Numbered from the stretch's first letter, positions 51,351 through 58,695 are shown. The stretch: 64,000 bases of DNA from Rhizobium sp. Root1212 (GCF_001424985.1 NZ_LMDA01000010.1:29784-93783), one strand, 5' to 3'. Notes: a model not told the origin generated them from the letters alone. Numbers and translations are program-made.

Positions 51351-51617
51351 CTAAACCTTTGCGGCGGGCGGTTCCCATTCTTCGGCGCGCTTCCCAATCT
51401 CCCGCTCTTCGCTGCATTCCGCGTGGTCGGTCTCGGGTGTGTCAATATCCAGCAGGCGCCAATTCACACGCGCTTGGCAACCGGTGTCCCCGTCCACAAT
51501 GCACGTTACCTTCCGCTCTGCCCGATTGCCGCCGGAGCACATTTCGAGTGCCGGCGCGGGACTGGCGGCCAAGACGGTAAAGAGGCCTGCGGCCAGTGTG
51601 GCGGGATAGTGGGGCAT
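51351..51617 (-). CDS. Truncated secreted SNase-like protein
   Basis: 88 residues. Signal peptide (MPHYPATLAAGLFTVLAASPAPALE) then CIVDGDTGCQARVNWRLLDI, DTPET, the first half of an SNase domain. It stops at HAECSEEREIGKRAEEWEPP, before the second half with the catalytic arginine, so it is likely inactive or a remnant. The gene lies 297 bp upstream of the intact SNase on the same strand. Confidence 0.65.
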   Translation of the reverse strand: MPHYPATLAAGLFTVLAASPAPALEMCSGGNRAERKVTCIVDGDTGCQARVNWRLLDIDTPETDHAECSEEREIGKRAEEWEPPAAKV

Positions 51618-51637
51618 GGTTCAATCTCGATGCTGGC

Positions 51638-51901
51638 TTACGCGAACCTGATAAAACCTGAATCCGTCTCAGGTTTTCCCGACATGCTCACCCAAATGTC
51701 CGGGTAGCAAAGGTAGCAGGCGGGGTAGCAGCGAAAGTGCCAGCAAGCCTTTGATTTTGCAACATAGTAGCAAAGTAGCAGAAGTAGCGGGGGTGGCAAA
51801 GCCGTGGATTTTGGACGCCCGCGCTGTATTCCTGACAAAACCCCAAAAACGGAGGTTTTGTCAGGGTTTTGTCGGGGTTTTGTCGGAAGCCGAAAACACA
51901 C
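51638..51901 (-). CDS. Doubtful ORF spanning tandem GTAGCA and TTTTGTC repeats
   Basis: 87 codons reading PRQNPDKTSVFGVLSGIQRG then cysteine/leucine-rich sequence (LLLLLCYYVAKSKACWHFRC). The start of the frame shares the QNPDKT feature with the ORF at 31271, which suggests the 3' remnant of a second primase-operon gene. Weak start. May be non-coding with repeat function. Confidence 0.25.
   Translation of the reverse strand: MCFRLPTKPRQNPDKTSVFGVLSGIQRGRPKSTALPPPLLLLLCYYVAKSKACWHFRCYPACYLCYPDIWVSMSGKPETDSGFIRFA
51704..51789 (+). repeat. Tandem GTAGCA hexamers
   Basis: GTAGCA at 51704, 51713, 51725, 51767 and 51775, and GTAGCG at 51784, spaced 8-12 bases within two groups. They lie between the truncated nuclease and the TTTTGTC repeats. 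They could be protein-binding sites near the repressor, or the remains of a repeat-rich coding region. Confidence 0.5.
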
Positions 51902-51963
51902 GATTTCCTTTTTAATTTCAGTTATTTATTCAGAATTTCCGGGGTTTTGTCGATTTTGTCGGG
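51831..51963 (-). repeat. Second iteron-like cluster (GGTTTTGTCGG) with a 12-bp hairpin
   Basis: GGTTTTGTC at 51854-51862, 51865-51873, 51876-51884 and 51943-51951, plus ATTTTGTCGGG at 51953-51963; one inverse copy at 51831-51842 forms a perfect 12-bp stem with 51854-51865 (CCTGACAAAACC / GGTTTTGTCAGG). It is the same motif, inverted, as at 31311-31424. Confidence 0.6.
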
Positions 51964-52203
51964 TTACTCTGCGCCTTTGGGCTTGGAGAGCCGCACCCCT
52001 GCGCCGCCGCCGTTCTCGGGGATGAACGTCACGCCAGCGGCTTCCAAGACTGCACGGATAGCTGCGAGGTTATTGGCAACGGGCACTGAGCGACCAGCTT
52101 CAAAGTTTCTCACTGTCGATAAGCCTACGTTGGCGCTTGCGGCTAGGTCACTCTGCGAAAGGTCTATTAGGCCCCTTGCGGCCCTGCATTGTTCCGGCGT
52201 CAT
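51964..52203 (-). CDS. XRE-family helix-turn-helix repressor
   Basis: 79 residues: [69 protein letters not shown]. This is a typical Cro/C1-type HTH with the common C-terminal GVxFIPxNGGGxGVRL tail of alphaproteobacterial phage-type regulators. Start ATG 52203. It diverges from the early operon at 52313 across a 109-bp region with two operator palindromes, so it is the likely lysogeny repressor or autoregulator of the right arm. Confidence 0.92.
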   Translation of the reverse strand: MTPEQCRAARGLIDLSQSDLAASANVGLSTVRNFEAGRSVPVANNLAAIRAVLEAAGVTFIPENGGGAGVRLSKPKGAE

Positions 52204-52232
52204 GCTTTCTCCATACCGTATTTCGTCAACTA

Positions 52233-52295
52233 TAACGAAAATCGTTTGACTTATCTAGTTGCAACGCATTAAGTTCAGGTTAACGAAAATCGTTA
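52233..52295. promoter_or_regulatory. Paired operators in the divergent XRE/early-operon promoter region
   Basis: TAACGAAAATCGTTT (52233-52247) and TAACGAAAATCGTTA (52281-52295) are palindromic copies, centre to centre 48 bp. TTGACT at 52246-52251 between them can serve as a -35 for the rightward operon. Binding of the XRE protein is inferred from position and symmetry. Confidence 0.75.
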
Positions 52296-52312
52296 TGCAT
52301 AGGAATTGACCA

Positions 52313-52660
52313 ATGCCGAACACACCCGTTCCGGCCGCCGCCGGAGGCATGCCTAAATTCTACCGCTCGCAGATCATGCGGGACGCGTGGGCTCTGTATC
52401 GCCAGGACAAGGCGTATATCGCCAACAATACCTATCTGGCCGGCGCCGTCGCCAGCTTCTCGGCCAGCCTGAAGGAAGCATGGCGCCGGGCCAAGGCCGC
52501 AGCAGCAAAGCGCGCCGTATCTGCCGCCGTCGCCGCTCGGATCGACGAGTTGAAATCGCAGCTCGTCACTCTCGAAAGCAAATCGTTTCGCTACCGTATC
52601 GGTTTCGAGCGAGGCGCGCTTGTCTCTCAACTGATGAAGCTGGAAAGGGAGGCCGCGTGA
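52313..52660 (+). CDS. Early-operon protein 1, unknown
   Basis: 115 residues from ATG 52313 with AGGAA eight bases upstream. Basic, helical: FYRSQIMRDAWALYRQDKAY, SFSASLKEAWRRAKAAAAKR, DELKSQLVTLESKSFRYRIG. First gene behind the operators, so it is under repressor control. It resembles the DNA-metabolism proteins of prophage early operons, but no family can be named. The stop overlaps the next start by one base. Confidence 0.7.
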   Translation: MPNTPVPAAAGGMPKFYRSQIMRDAWALYRQDKAYIANNTYLAGAVASFSASLKEAWRRAKAAAAKRAVSAAVAARIDELKSQLVTLESKSFRYRIGFERGALVSQLMKLEREAA

Positions 52661-52902
52661 TGCTTACGACCCGGCGCACCTTCCTCGGCGGCATGGCCGC
52701 AGCCTCCGTCCCGGTCGCCATCCTCTCGGCGCCCGAACCGGTCATGACCCCGCACGAACGGGCTGACTTCCATGCCAAGGAGCTTGCCGCGGCAATGGCC
52801 GAGATCAGCCCTAACCGGAAATGGCGGACGGCGGTTGATGAAAAGCACTTCTTCGCACTGGTCGTTGGCGACCCCATCGAAACCGAAGGCGGTGCGGCAT
52901 GA
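52660..52902 (+). CDS. Early-operon protein 2 with Tat-like signal sequence
   Basis: 80 residues. The start TTRRTFLGGMAAASVPVAIL has twin arginines and a hydrophobic stretch, like a Tat signal, followed by SAPEPVMTPHERADFHAKEL. Odd for an early phage gene. Coupled to both neighbours (TGATG and ATGA overlaps). Function unknown. Confidence 0.65.
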   Translation: MLTTRRTFLGGMAAASVPVAILSAPEPVMTPHERADFHAKELAAAMAEISPNRKWRTAVDEKHFFALVVGDPIETEGGAA

Positions 52903-53231
52903 CCGAACAGCGCTCCATTTACCTCCTCCTCGCCGGCTACTGGCAGAGCATGCACGACATAACCGTGGCCATGAACCACACAGACGCAACCGAAACAGGA
53001 ACCGCCGAGCATGACGCGGGATTCGCTGCGCAGGCCACGATTGGCGAGCGCGTCACCGAAACGGAAGTTGCCGTCGCGGGCTTCGTTCCAGCCCATCGCT
53101 ACGAGGCTCGATTGAAAACCACCTTCCTGCAGCAATTGGCGGCAGCAAACTACGGCAGGCTTGAGGACGACGTGACGGCCGCATTGCTATCGTCTCTTTC
53201 GGATCTCGTCGAATGGAGGGCATCGGCATGA
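52899..53231 (+). CDS. Early-operon protein 3, unknown
   Basis: 110 residues: YLLLAGYWQSMHDITVAMNH, HDAGFAAQATIGERVTETEV, ALLSSLSDLVEWRASA. Helical, acidic. Starts in an ATGA overlap, and its stop overlaps the next start likewise. No motif recognised. Confidence 0.65.
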   Translation: MTEQRSIYLLLAGYWQSMHDITVAMNHTDATETGTAEHDAGFAAQATIGERVTETEVAVAGFVPAHRYEARLKTTFLQQLAAANYGRLEDDVTAALLSSLSDLVEWRASA

Positions 53232-53509
53232 CCACTTTGAGCCCTATCGAGCCGGATACGACATTCCACGACTTGGAAACGCTGATCTGCGATGCCGTCA
53301 GCATGACTGATCTGCTGACGAACGAAGTATCGAGGCATTTCAGCAAAGCCACTCCGAAAGGAGGCTTTGTCATCGATGCCGAGGACGCCGACCGGCTTTT
53401 CTTCCTCGCCGGCATGGTAGCCGACATGAGCAAGAAGACCAGAGAGGCCTACTATGTCGCGTGGAACAACGAGTTCAGGGCAAACCGTGAGCGGGAGGGG
53501 CGGGAATGA
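53228..53509 (+). CDS. Early-operon protein 4, unknown
   Basis: 93 residues from ATG 53228 (ATGA overlap; the longer frame to 53213 is ignored). Helical: FHDLETLICDAVSMTDLLTN, DAEDADRLFFLAGMVADMSK. It holds the same place before the ERRIEEMIALLD gene as the second half of the chimera at 42707-43156, to which it shows a weak resemblance. Function unknown. Confidence 0.65.
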   Translation: MTTLSPIEPDTTFHDLETLICDAVSMTDLLTNEVSRHFSKATPKGGFVIDAEDADRLFFLAGMVADMSKKTREAYYVAWNNEFRANREREGRE

Positions 53510-53832
53510 GCAGTTTCACTGTCGAAACTTTCCGCCGCTCCGAGCTTGAACGCCGTATAGAGGAGATGATTGCTCTTCTCGACATGCTCGATGGTGACCC
53601 CGACCTTGAAGACGGGGGCGACACCGAAGCCAATGGCGATGAATTGGACGAGAACGGGGACGAGCGCGATTTCTCCGGTGCGGTGGAGGAACTACCGACC
53701 CACCTTTGGACCGGAGAAGGGGTGCAAGACGCTGAGGCCATGATAGAGGCCAATGGCGGGGCAAGGCAAAAGATGCTCCGATTTGCGAACGGGCCGTGTG
53801 TACCGCTGGTCTATGATTTTCGGCGTCGATGA
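53506..53832 (+). CDS. ERRIEEMIALLD-family protein, copy 2
   Basis: 108 residues. The N-terminal RRSELERRIEEMIALLDMLD, GDPDLED matches the protein at 43153-43359. An acidic middle (NGDELDENGDERDFSGAVEE) and a C-terminal segment AMIEANGGARQKMLRFANGP follow. Last gene of the early operon, ATGA overlap with gene 4. Function unknown. Confidence 0.65.
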   Translation: MSSFTVETFRRSELERRIEEMIALLDMLDGDPDLEDGGDTEANGDELDENGDERDFSGAVEELPTHLWTGEGVQDAEAMIEANGGARQKMLRFANGPCVPLVYDFRRR

Positions 53833-54505
53833 AGATGAAAGGGGTTTTGCGAGAAAGTCGTAAAACTGCCTGAGTCCTCAAGCGCTTCTGGGCGTCTTTC
53901 ACTTAGTGAAACCGTTCATTCTCAAGGTTTTGCCGGCGAGAGTCCGAAACCCGATTTTGGAGTTTTCGGACCAAGCGCGCGCGCACGCGGATTTTCAGTA
54001 ATTAGAATTTGTGACCTCTCAGCTGCAGAGCTCAACGCAAGCCATTCGTTCGGCCTGCGTCTTCCAGTAAAGTAGTGGAATTTGCTGAGAACGGTATTTG
54101 AGCAGCGGTGGCGAGAACTTGAAAAAACTTGAAATAGCCGCCGTAATTTCCCCGGCCGCTGTCCTCAGATAGCCGGCAATTTTCCGTTTCGGGTTAATCG
54201 CCACGCCGCGTGGCGCTACATGGTGCGCTCTCGATCTGCACGGCTGCTATTCCCTTGCATATCCCCGGTCGATGAGACACGCCGAGAACCTGTCAAAACC
54301 TGACACCAGAGCAAGGATTTTGCGACCTTTACGCGCGAGCGCGCGAGGGAGCCTAAAATAGGCGAAAATAGGGGAATTGGCCGCGCGGCATGGCAACCGG
54401 AGGCGAACGCTACGAATAAAATACAGGAGATTTATTGAGCCCTCCGGCCTCCGCGAGCGGCCAACTTGGCGACACGCGGTGCGGTAAAGAGGTGCTGCCC
54501 GCAGG
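53833..54505. pseudogene. Gene-poor interval with another small-terminase scrap
   Basis: Around 54113-54172 the plus strand reads NLKKLEIAAVISPAAVLR, matching ENLKKPEIAAAISAAMNSR of the broken terminase at 42780, then stops. No start or body remains. The interval also has purine-pyrimidine tracts (GCGCGCGCGCACGCGG near 53978) and a CTGTCAAAACCTGACA palindrome-like site near 54290. No gene is supported. Confidence 0.45.
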
Positions 54506-55681
54506 TCATTCTATTGTTGGCGCTCTAAAGTGTGCGAGGTACTGGCCGGAAATTATCGGATCGAGTTCATCAGCTGCTCTTAACGCCCATTCCTCCCACT
54601 CCGACAGCGCACATTGGTCGATGTTCGCGGAGCCCTCGACAATTGCCCGTCGCACCCTATCGACAAGATTTCGAATATCCTGGGATTGTCTTAGAAGCTC
54701 GCCTGATGCTTTCAGCGCTTCCAACCTTTGCAGGTTCAGCCTCTCCAAGCGCTCTCGCCGTCGCTTTTCTTCCTCAAGCTTGAGCTGGGCTGTGAGGATC
54801 TCGTCTTCCGCTAACCGCTCGCGAAACCTACTCTCGCCCGCAACAATCAACGATACAGCTATGAGGGAAATTTTGTCCTCGAGTATACCCTCCCCGTCAT
54901 CTTTCCAGGATTTGGCACCGGGCTTATTGAAGCCAGGAACAAACTTGAGGGTAAGCGGAGTCGTCGCAGGTACGTCTAGCGGATAAGTTCGTCTGTATGA
55001 GTGAGATGCATATGCCGGCTCATTTGACAGGCAAATCTCTAGCGACAAAGGCGTATCGCCAATCCGTGCAGTGATCTGGAGCTGGCCGTCACGTTCATGT
55101 GCGTATCCGCTATGTCCGCGTTTTGAAAGAACGGAAAACAGAGTGCTTAGTATTCGCAGTTGCCGTCTGGCCGCTGGCGTTTCGAAGAGTGGTTGATCGA
55201 TTGTCCAGCCCGTTTTCTCGTATTTGTGCCGCCGCTTCTCGTCACGCTTCAAAAGCTCTTGTAAGCCGGGGTGGACGGCGCTCAACGTTTTTGGGACCCT
55301 AACACTTCCTATGGCCTTCGATTCAATCTCATAGAGAGCATCAAGATTTTCGGGTGTAGCGCCCGATGCAAATGGCCCCCGAGAAGAGATAGGATCTGCC
55401 GCTCTGAGAACTTTACCGAAAGTTTCATCTACGCTTATTCGGCCATGTGCTCCCGGTTTCCGCGCGGGCATGGCGGGCATGCGAGGGACGGGCTTTCCGG
55501 CGTGAACCTTATTCCAGTAGCCTTGAGGTGGAAGCGGGATCCCGTAGCTCACAAATCTCTTTTTTAAGCCAACGTCAGAGATGTTGAGCATCGTTGCCAA
55601 ATCTCGGAGCGGCGCAGACCACGCGAAACGAATTAGCTCGTCGGGCTCTACCAAGATAGAACGCCAGTAGGTATTCGCCAT
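54506..55681 (-). CDS. Unknown cargo protein next to attR (HTH plus coiled coil)
   Basis: 391 residues from ATG 55681, with GGAGG nine bases upstream. The N-terminus holds a helix-turn-helix-like motif, PLRDLATMLNISDVGLKKRF, followed by VSYGIPLPPQGYWNKVHAGK, a segment I associate with many mobile-element proteins of unknown function. The middle is alpha/beta (LFETPAARRQLRILSTLFSV, ARIGDTPLSLEICLSNEPAY), and residues 280-330 form a charged coiled coil (LKLEEEKRRRERLERLNLQR). Its position immediately inside the attachment site is typical for cargo, often defence-related. No catalytic motif seen. Confidence 0.65.
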   Translation of the reverse strand: MANTYWRSILVEPDELIRFAWSAPLRDLATMLNISDVGLKKRFVSYGIPLPPQGYWNKVHAGKPVPRMPAMPARKPGAHGRISVDETFGKVLRAADPISSRGPFASGATPENLDALYEIESKAIGSVRVPKTLSAVHPGLQELLKRDEKRRHKYEKTGWTIDQPLFETPAARRQLRILSTLFSVLSKRGHSGYAHERDGQLQITARIGDTPLSLEICLSNEPAYASHSYRRTYPLDVPATTPLTLKFVPGFNKPGAKSWKDDGEGILEDKISLIAVSLIVAGESRFRERLAEDEILTAQLKLEEEKRRRERLERLNLQRLEALKASGELLRQSQDIRNLVDRVRRAIVEGSANIDQCALSEWEEWALRAADELDPIISGQYLAHFRAPTIE

Positions 55682-55845
55682 ACAGATTCGCTCCTCCGGC
55701 TCTGAGCGGTTTCCTTTATTTCTCCACCAGAAATCCACAAATTTGGGCGGCGTCAAGCAGACGCCTAAAGGTGGATAAAAAGGGGGATTAAGCCAGCCGC
55801 ATTCTAATAAAAAATGAAGAATTTCAATATCTTAATTAGAAATTT

Positions 55846-55861
55846 TGGTGCCCCATGCCGG
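55846..55861. other. Right attachment site (attR), inside tRNA-Leu
   Basis: TGGTGCCCCATGCCGG, the 3' end of the tRNA-Leu gene including CCA, identical to 25112-25127. Insertion here keeps the tRNA intact. Confidence 0.85.
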
Positions 55862-55930
55862 AATCGAACCAGCACTCCTTTCGGAACTCGATTTTGAGTC
55901 GAGCGCGTCTACCAGTTCCGCCAATGGGGC
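55846..55930 (-). tRNA. tRNA-Leu (anticodon CAA)
   Basis: 85 nt on the minus strand, starting GCCCCATTGGCGGAACTGGT and ending GGTTCGATTCC..GGGGCACCA. The acceptor stem GCCCCAT/ATGGGGC, the anticodon loop CTCAAAA (anticodon CAA), a long variable arm (class II, as for leucine) and the T loop TTCGATT are all visible, and CCA is encoded. Its 3' end is the integration target of the element to the left. Confidence 0.95.
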
Positions 55931-56099
55931 ACATTCGGTAGTCATCCGCGTGTACACGAAGCCTTTCAGGCGGGTCAACCGGGATTTTGCGTTTCCGCCT
56001 CAGGATGATCACGAAAGCGTGCGAAGGGGCGTCGCGACGGCCGTTTACACCGGCGGCTTTCCTGCCTACAAACGCAACCAATTCACACGGGACTTTCGA

Positions 56100-56687
56100 A
56101 TGCTTCGACGCCTTTACGACTGGACCATGTCGCTCGCCGCCCGCAAATCGGCAGAAGCATGGCTCGCCATTATCGCCTTCGTCGAAAGCTCCGTCTTTCT
56201 CGTGCCCGCCGACGTTCTCTTCCTGCCCATGGCGCTTGCCCGGCCTGAACGGGCCTGGCGCTATGCGCTCGTCGCAACCGTCGCCTCCGTGCTCGGCGGC
56301 ATTGCCGGCTGGTATATCGGACATTATGCCTTCGAGACGCTGGCAAAACCGATCCTGCATTTCTACGGCAAGCTCGAAGCCTTCGAGGCCCTGAAGGCGT
56401 CCGTGGGCTATGAGACGCTGATACTGCTTCTGGTGACCTCGGGCCTTGCGCATCTGCCGCCGATCAAGGTGGTGACGATCCTTTCCGGCGCGGCCAATAT
56501 CAATCTCGGCCTGTTCATCATTTCCGCCATCATCGCCCGTGGCGCGCGCTTCTTCCTGCTCGCCTGGCTGCTGCAGCGTTACGGCGAGGAAATCCGCCAT
56601 TTCATCGAAAAGCGTCTCGGCATGCTTGCCGCGGCCGTGGCCGGCGTGCTGATCGCCCTCTTCGCGGCCTATCGTTTCCTTACCTGA
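56100..56687 (+). CDS. DedA/SNARE-associated-like (YqaA-type) membrane protein
   Basis: 195 residues from ATG 56100; the frame is open into the tRNA, but only this start gives a membrane protein. Several helices: AWLAIIAFVESSVFLVPADV, LVATVASVLGGIAGWYIGHY, IKVVTILSGAANINLGLFII, FFLLAWLLQRYGEEIRHFIE, AVAGVLIALFAAYRF. The FVESSVFLVPAD and ARFFLLAWLLQRYG motifs fit YqaA-type members of the DedA/VTT family, thought to scramble or transport lipids. It precedes dsbB by 19 bp, a usual rhizobial order. Confidence 0.85.
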   Translation: MLRRLYDWTMSLAARKSAEAWLAIIAFVESSVFLVPADVLFLPMALARPERAWRYALVATVASVLGGIAGWYIGHYAFETLAKPILHFYGKLEAFEALKASVGYETLILLLVTSGLAHLPPIKVVTILSGAANINLGLFIISAIIARGARFFLLAWLLQRYGEEIRHFIEKRLGMLAAAVAGVLIALFAAYRFLT

Positions 56688-56706
56688 CCGTTCTACGAGG
56701 TTTTCC

Positions 56707-57216
56707 GTGAGTCTTTCGCCGGTCCAGTCTTCCTCCCGCCTGGCATCTTCCGTCGTCGCCACGCTCGGCATGGCCGCAACCGTGGGCACGGCGCTCGCCT
56801 TCGAGCATCTCGGCGGCTATATCCCCTGCGCGCTCTGCCTCATGCAGCGCGATCCCTATTATTACGGCATTCCGGTCGGGATCGTCGCGGTTCTCAACGC
56901 GATGTTCGGCGGACCGGGCTGGGTGACGCGGACGCTGCTCGTCATCGTCGGCGTCCTCATGCTGGTGGGGGCCGGCATCGGTGTCTATCACGCCGGCGCC
57001 GAATGGCACTTCTGGGAAGGGCCGGCCACCTGCGCAACGACGGCGCAGGGCGTTTCCTCCAACGTCGGCGACCTGCTCGGCGATCTCGACAGCAAGCACG
57101 GCCCCTCCTGCACGGAAGCCGCGCTGCGCGTGCTCGGCCTGTCCTTTGCAGGATGGAACGTGATTGCCAGCCTGATCCTCGGCGCGATCGCGCTTCGGGG
57201 TGCCGCGAAGGCCTGA
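56707..57216 (+). CDS. dsbB: Disulfide bond formation protein DsbB
   Basis: 169 residues from GTG 56707 with GAGG seven bases upstream. DsbB reoxidises DsbA and passes electrons to quinone at the inner membrane. Both periplasmic cysteine pairs are present: CALC at residues 41-44, and Cys109 and Cys135. Four transmembrane helices match the family (SSVVATLGMAATVGTALAFE, GIPVGIVAVLNAMFG, LLVIVGVLMLVGAGIGVYHA, VIASLILGAIALRGAA). Probably co-transcribed with the upstream membrane gene. Confidence 0.93.
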   Translation: MSLSPVQSSSRLASSVVATLGMAATVGTALAFEHLGGYIPCALCLMQRDPYYYGIPVGIVAVLNAMFGGPGWVTRTLLVIVGVLMLVGAGIGVYHAGAEWHFWEGPATCATTAQGVSSNVGDLLGDLDSKHGPSCTEAALRVLGLSFAGWNVIASLILGAIALRGAAKA

Positions 57217-57220
57217 TCCA

Positions 57221-57320
57221 GAGCATTTCCAGCAAAAGTGCGAAGCGGTTTTGCTGGAAATGCGTGAAAACAAGGAATCGGAGCGTTTTCGCGTTTCGAA
57301 GAAAAGCGGAAACGCTCCAG
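57221..57320. repeat. Rhizobial intergenic palindromic repeat
   Basis: GCATTTCCAGCAAAA (57223-57237) and its exact complement TTTTGCTGGAAATGC (57249-57263) form a 15-bp stem with an 11-nt loop; next, GAGCGTTT (57281-57288) pairs with AAACGCTC (57310-57317). The GAGCATTTCCAGCAAAAGTG unit is a widespread intergenic element of Rhizobiaceae genomes. It lies between dsbB and the convergent HNH gene and may also end transcription. Confidence 0.75.
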
Positions 57321-57329
57321 CCTCAGCCC

Positions 57330-57887
57330 TCAGGGCTGAAGTTCGACATCCCAGTAGAGATAATCCATCCAGCTTTCATGCAGATGGTTCGGCGGGAACA
57401 GGCGGCCGTTGTTGTGCAGGTCCTGCACGGTCGGGTGATACGGCTTCTGGTGCGGAAACATGCCGGCCTTGCGGGGCATCTTGCCGCCCTTGCGCAGATT
57501 GCAGGGCGAGCAGGCGGCCACGACGTTTTCCCAGGTTGTCTGCCCGCCGCAGCAGCGGGGAACGACGTGGTCGAAGGTCAGATCGTCCGGCGAGCCGCAA
57601 TACTGGCACTCGAATTTGTCCCGCAGGAAGACGTTGAAGCGGGTGAAGGCCGGATGGCGCGACGGCTGAACATAGCTCTTCAGGCACACGACGCTCGGCA
57701 GACGCATCGCGAAGCTGGGTGACGAAACCTGGTGGTCGTATTCTGCAAGGATATGCACGCGGTCAAGAAAGACGGCCTTGATCGCGTCCTGCCAGGACCA
57801 GAGCGACAAGGGGTAATAACTCAAAGGCCTGTAATCAGCGTTCAGCACGAGCGCCGGAAGGGCCTGCGGTGAGACTGCAATCGTCAA
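57330..57887 (-). CDS. HNH endonuclease family protein
   Basis: 185 residues. The HNH core is CQYCGSPDDLTFDHVVPRCC, GGQTTWENVVAACSPCN with zinc cysteines (CxxC...CxxC), the catalytic His in DHVVP and the Asn in ENVV, all in place. The N-terminus (LVLNADYRPLSYYPLSLWSW) is the conserved start of this bacterial HNH subfamily found as a housekeeping gene in Rhizobiales. Substrate unknown; not part of the mobile element. Monocistronic and convergent with dsbB. Confidence 0.9.
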   Translation of the reverse strand: MTIAVSPQALPALVLNADYRPLSYYPLSLWSWQDAIKAVFLDRVHILAEYDHQVSSPSFAMRLPSVVCLKSYVQPSRHPAFTRFNVFLRDKFECQYCGSPDDLTFDHVVPRCCGGQTTWENVVAACSPCNLRKGGKMPRKAGMFPHQKPYHPTVQDLHNNGRLFPPNHLHESWMDYLYWDVELQP

Positions 57888-57981
57888 GTACGTGTACTCC
57901 TGATCGATTCGGCATCTGCAATGTCTATATTAGGCGTGTTGCGTCAGGATTGTGAAGTCGAAAGCAAAAACGTGCACGAAT

Positions 57982-58641
57982 TCACTTTTTTGCCACCGGC
58001 GCCACCGGCGTCGCATCCCGATGCATCACATGCGCATAATACGCCCAGAACAGCCGGGCCGCTACACTGCGCCACGGCGCCCAGACCGCCGTCAGGTCAT
58101 CGAGTTCGCGGGCAGACGGGCGAAGCGGCAGCGACAGCGCGTGGCCGACGGCATTTTGCAGCGCGACATCACCAACCGGAAAGACATCCGGATGGCCGGC
58201 GCAGAACAGCAGATAGACCTCCGCCGTCCAGCGACCGACGCCTCTGATGGCGCTCAACTCGCGGATGGCGATGCGGCCTTCGATCTGGCAGATCGCCTGA
58301 AGATCGATATCGCCGGCAAGCTCGGCGCGGGCGACGGCGCGAAGCGCCTCGGCCTTGGCGCGGGAAAGGCCGAAATGGCGGCAATCGTCATCGGTGGCGG
58401 CGATCATGGCCGCCGAAGAGATCACTTTCAGCCGCTCTTCCATGCGCCGCCAGATGGCGTTGGCGCTCGCCTTGGAAACCATCTGCGAGACGATGATGTT
58501 GGCAAGGCCGGAATAACCGGGATCGCTGCGCCTTAAGGGCACCGGCCCCGCCCGCTCGACCACCGGCTCCAGCCGGGCATCCAGCATGATCAGGCCTTCG
58601 AGGCCGGCCGTTATATCCTCATGCGTTCGAATGATCCGCAT
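57982..58641 (-). CDS. DNA-3-methyladenine glycosylase II (AlkA-type)
   Basis: 219 residues. Base-excision repair enzyme of the HhH-GPD superfamily that removes alkylated purines. The helix-hairpin-helix is IRGVGRWTAEVYLLFCAGHP, followed by DVFPVGDVAL with the catalytic aspartate. The front half (LANIIVSQMVSKASANAIWR) matches the substrate helix of AlkA-type enzymes. No iron-sulphur cysteine cluster is present, which excludes MutY/Nth. Divergent from gluQ. Confidence 0.9.
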   Translation of the reverse strand: MRIIRTHEDITAGLEGLIMLDARLEPVVERAGPVPLRRSDPGYSGLANIIVSQMVSKASANAIWRRMEERLKVISSAAMIAATDDDCRHFGLSRAKAEALRAVARAELAGDIDLQAICQIEGRIAIRELSAIRGVGRWTAEVYLLFCAGHPDVFPVGDVALQNAVGHALSLPLRPSARELDDLTAVWAPWRSVAARLFWAYYAHVMHRDATPVAPVAKK

Positions 58642-58695
58642 TGCTGCAATCCATCAGTCACTCCCGATGCTTTGACTTGGCGGGAGGCGTCCTGC

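Larger units (their letters stand above)
25112..55861. mobile_element. tRNA-Leu-integrated, prophage-like genomic element (about 30.7 kb)
   Basis: Flanked by a 16-bp direct repeat from the 3' end of tRNA-Leu(CAA), with a P4-type integrase just inside the left end. Modules from left to right: integration (25.3-27.6), AlpA and primase genes (27.7-31.7), small early ORFs (31.7-32.8), ejection proteins and cell wall hydrolase (32.8-38.0), secreted lysozyme and metallopeptidases (38.2-41.5), sigma-like gene and broken terminase (41.7-43.2), membrane/cytosolic cassette (43.7-45.1), small membrane and lipoproteins (45.3-47.3), tailspike (47.6-49.7), nucleases (50.7-51.6), repressor with early operon (52.0-53.8) and an unknown cargo protein next to the tRNA. 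No portal, major capsid or large terminase was seen. Confidence 0.85.
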
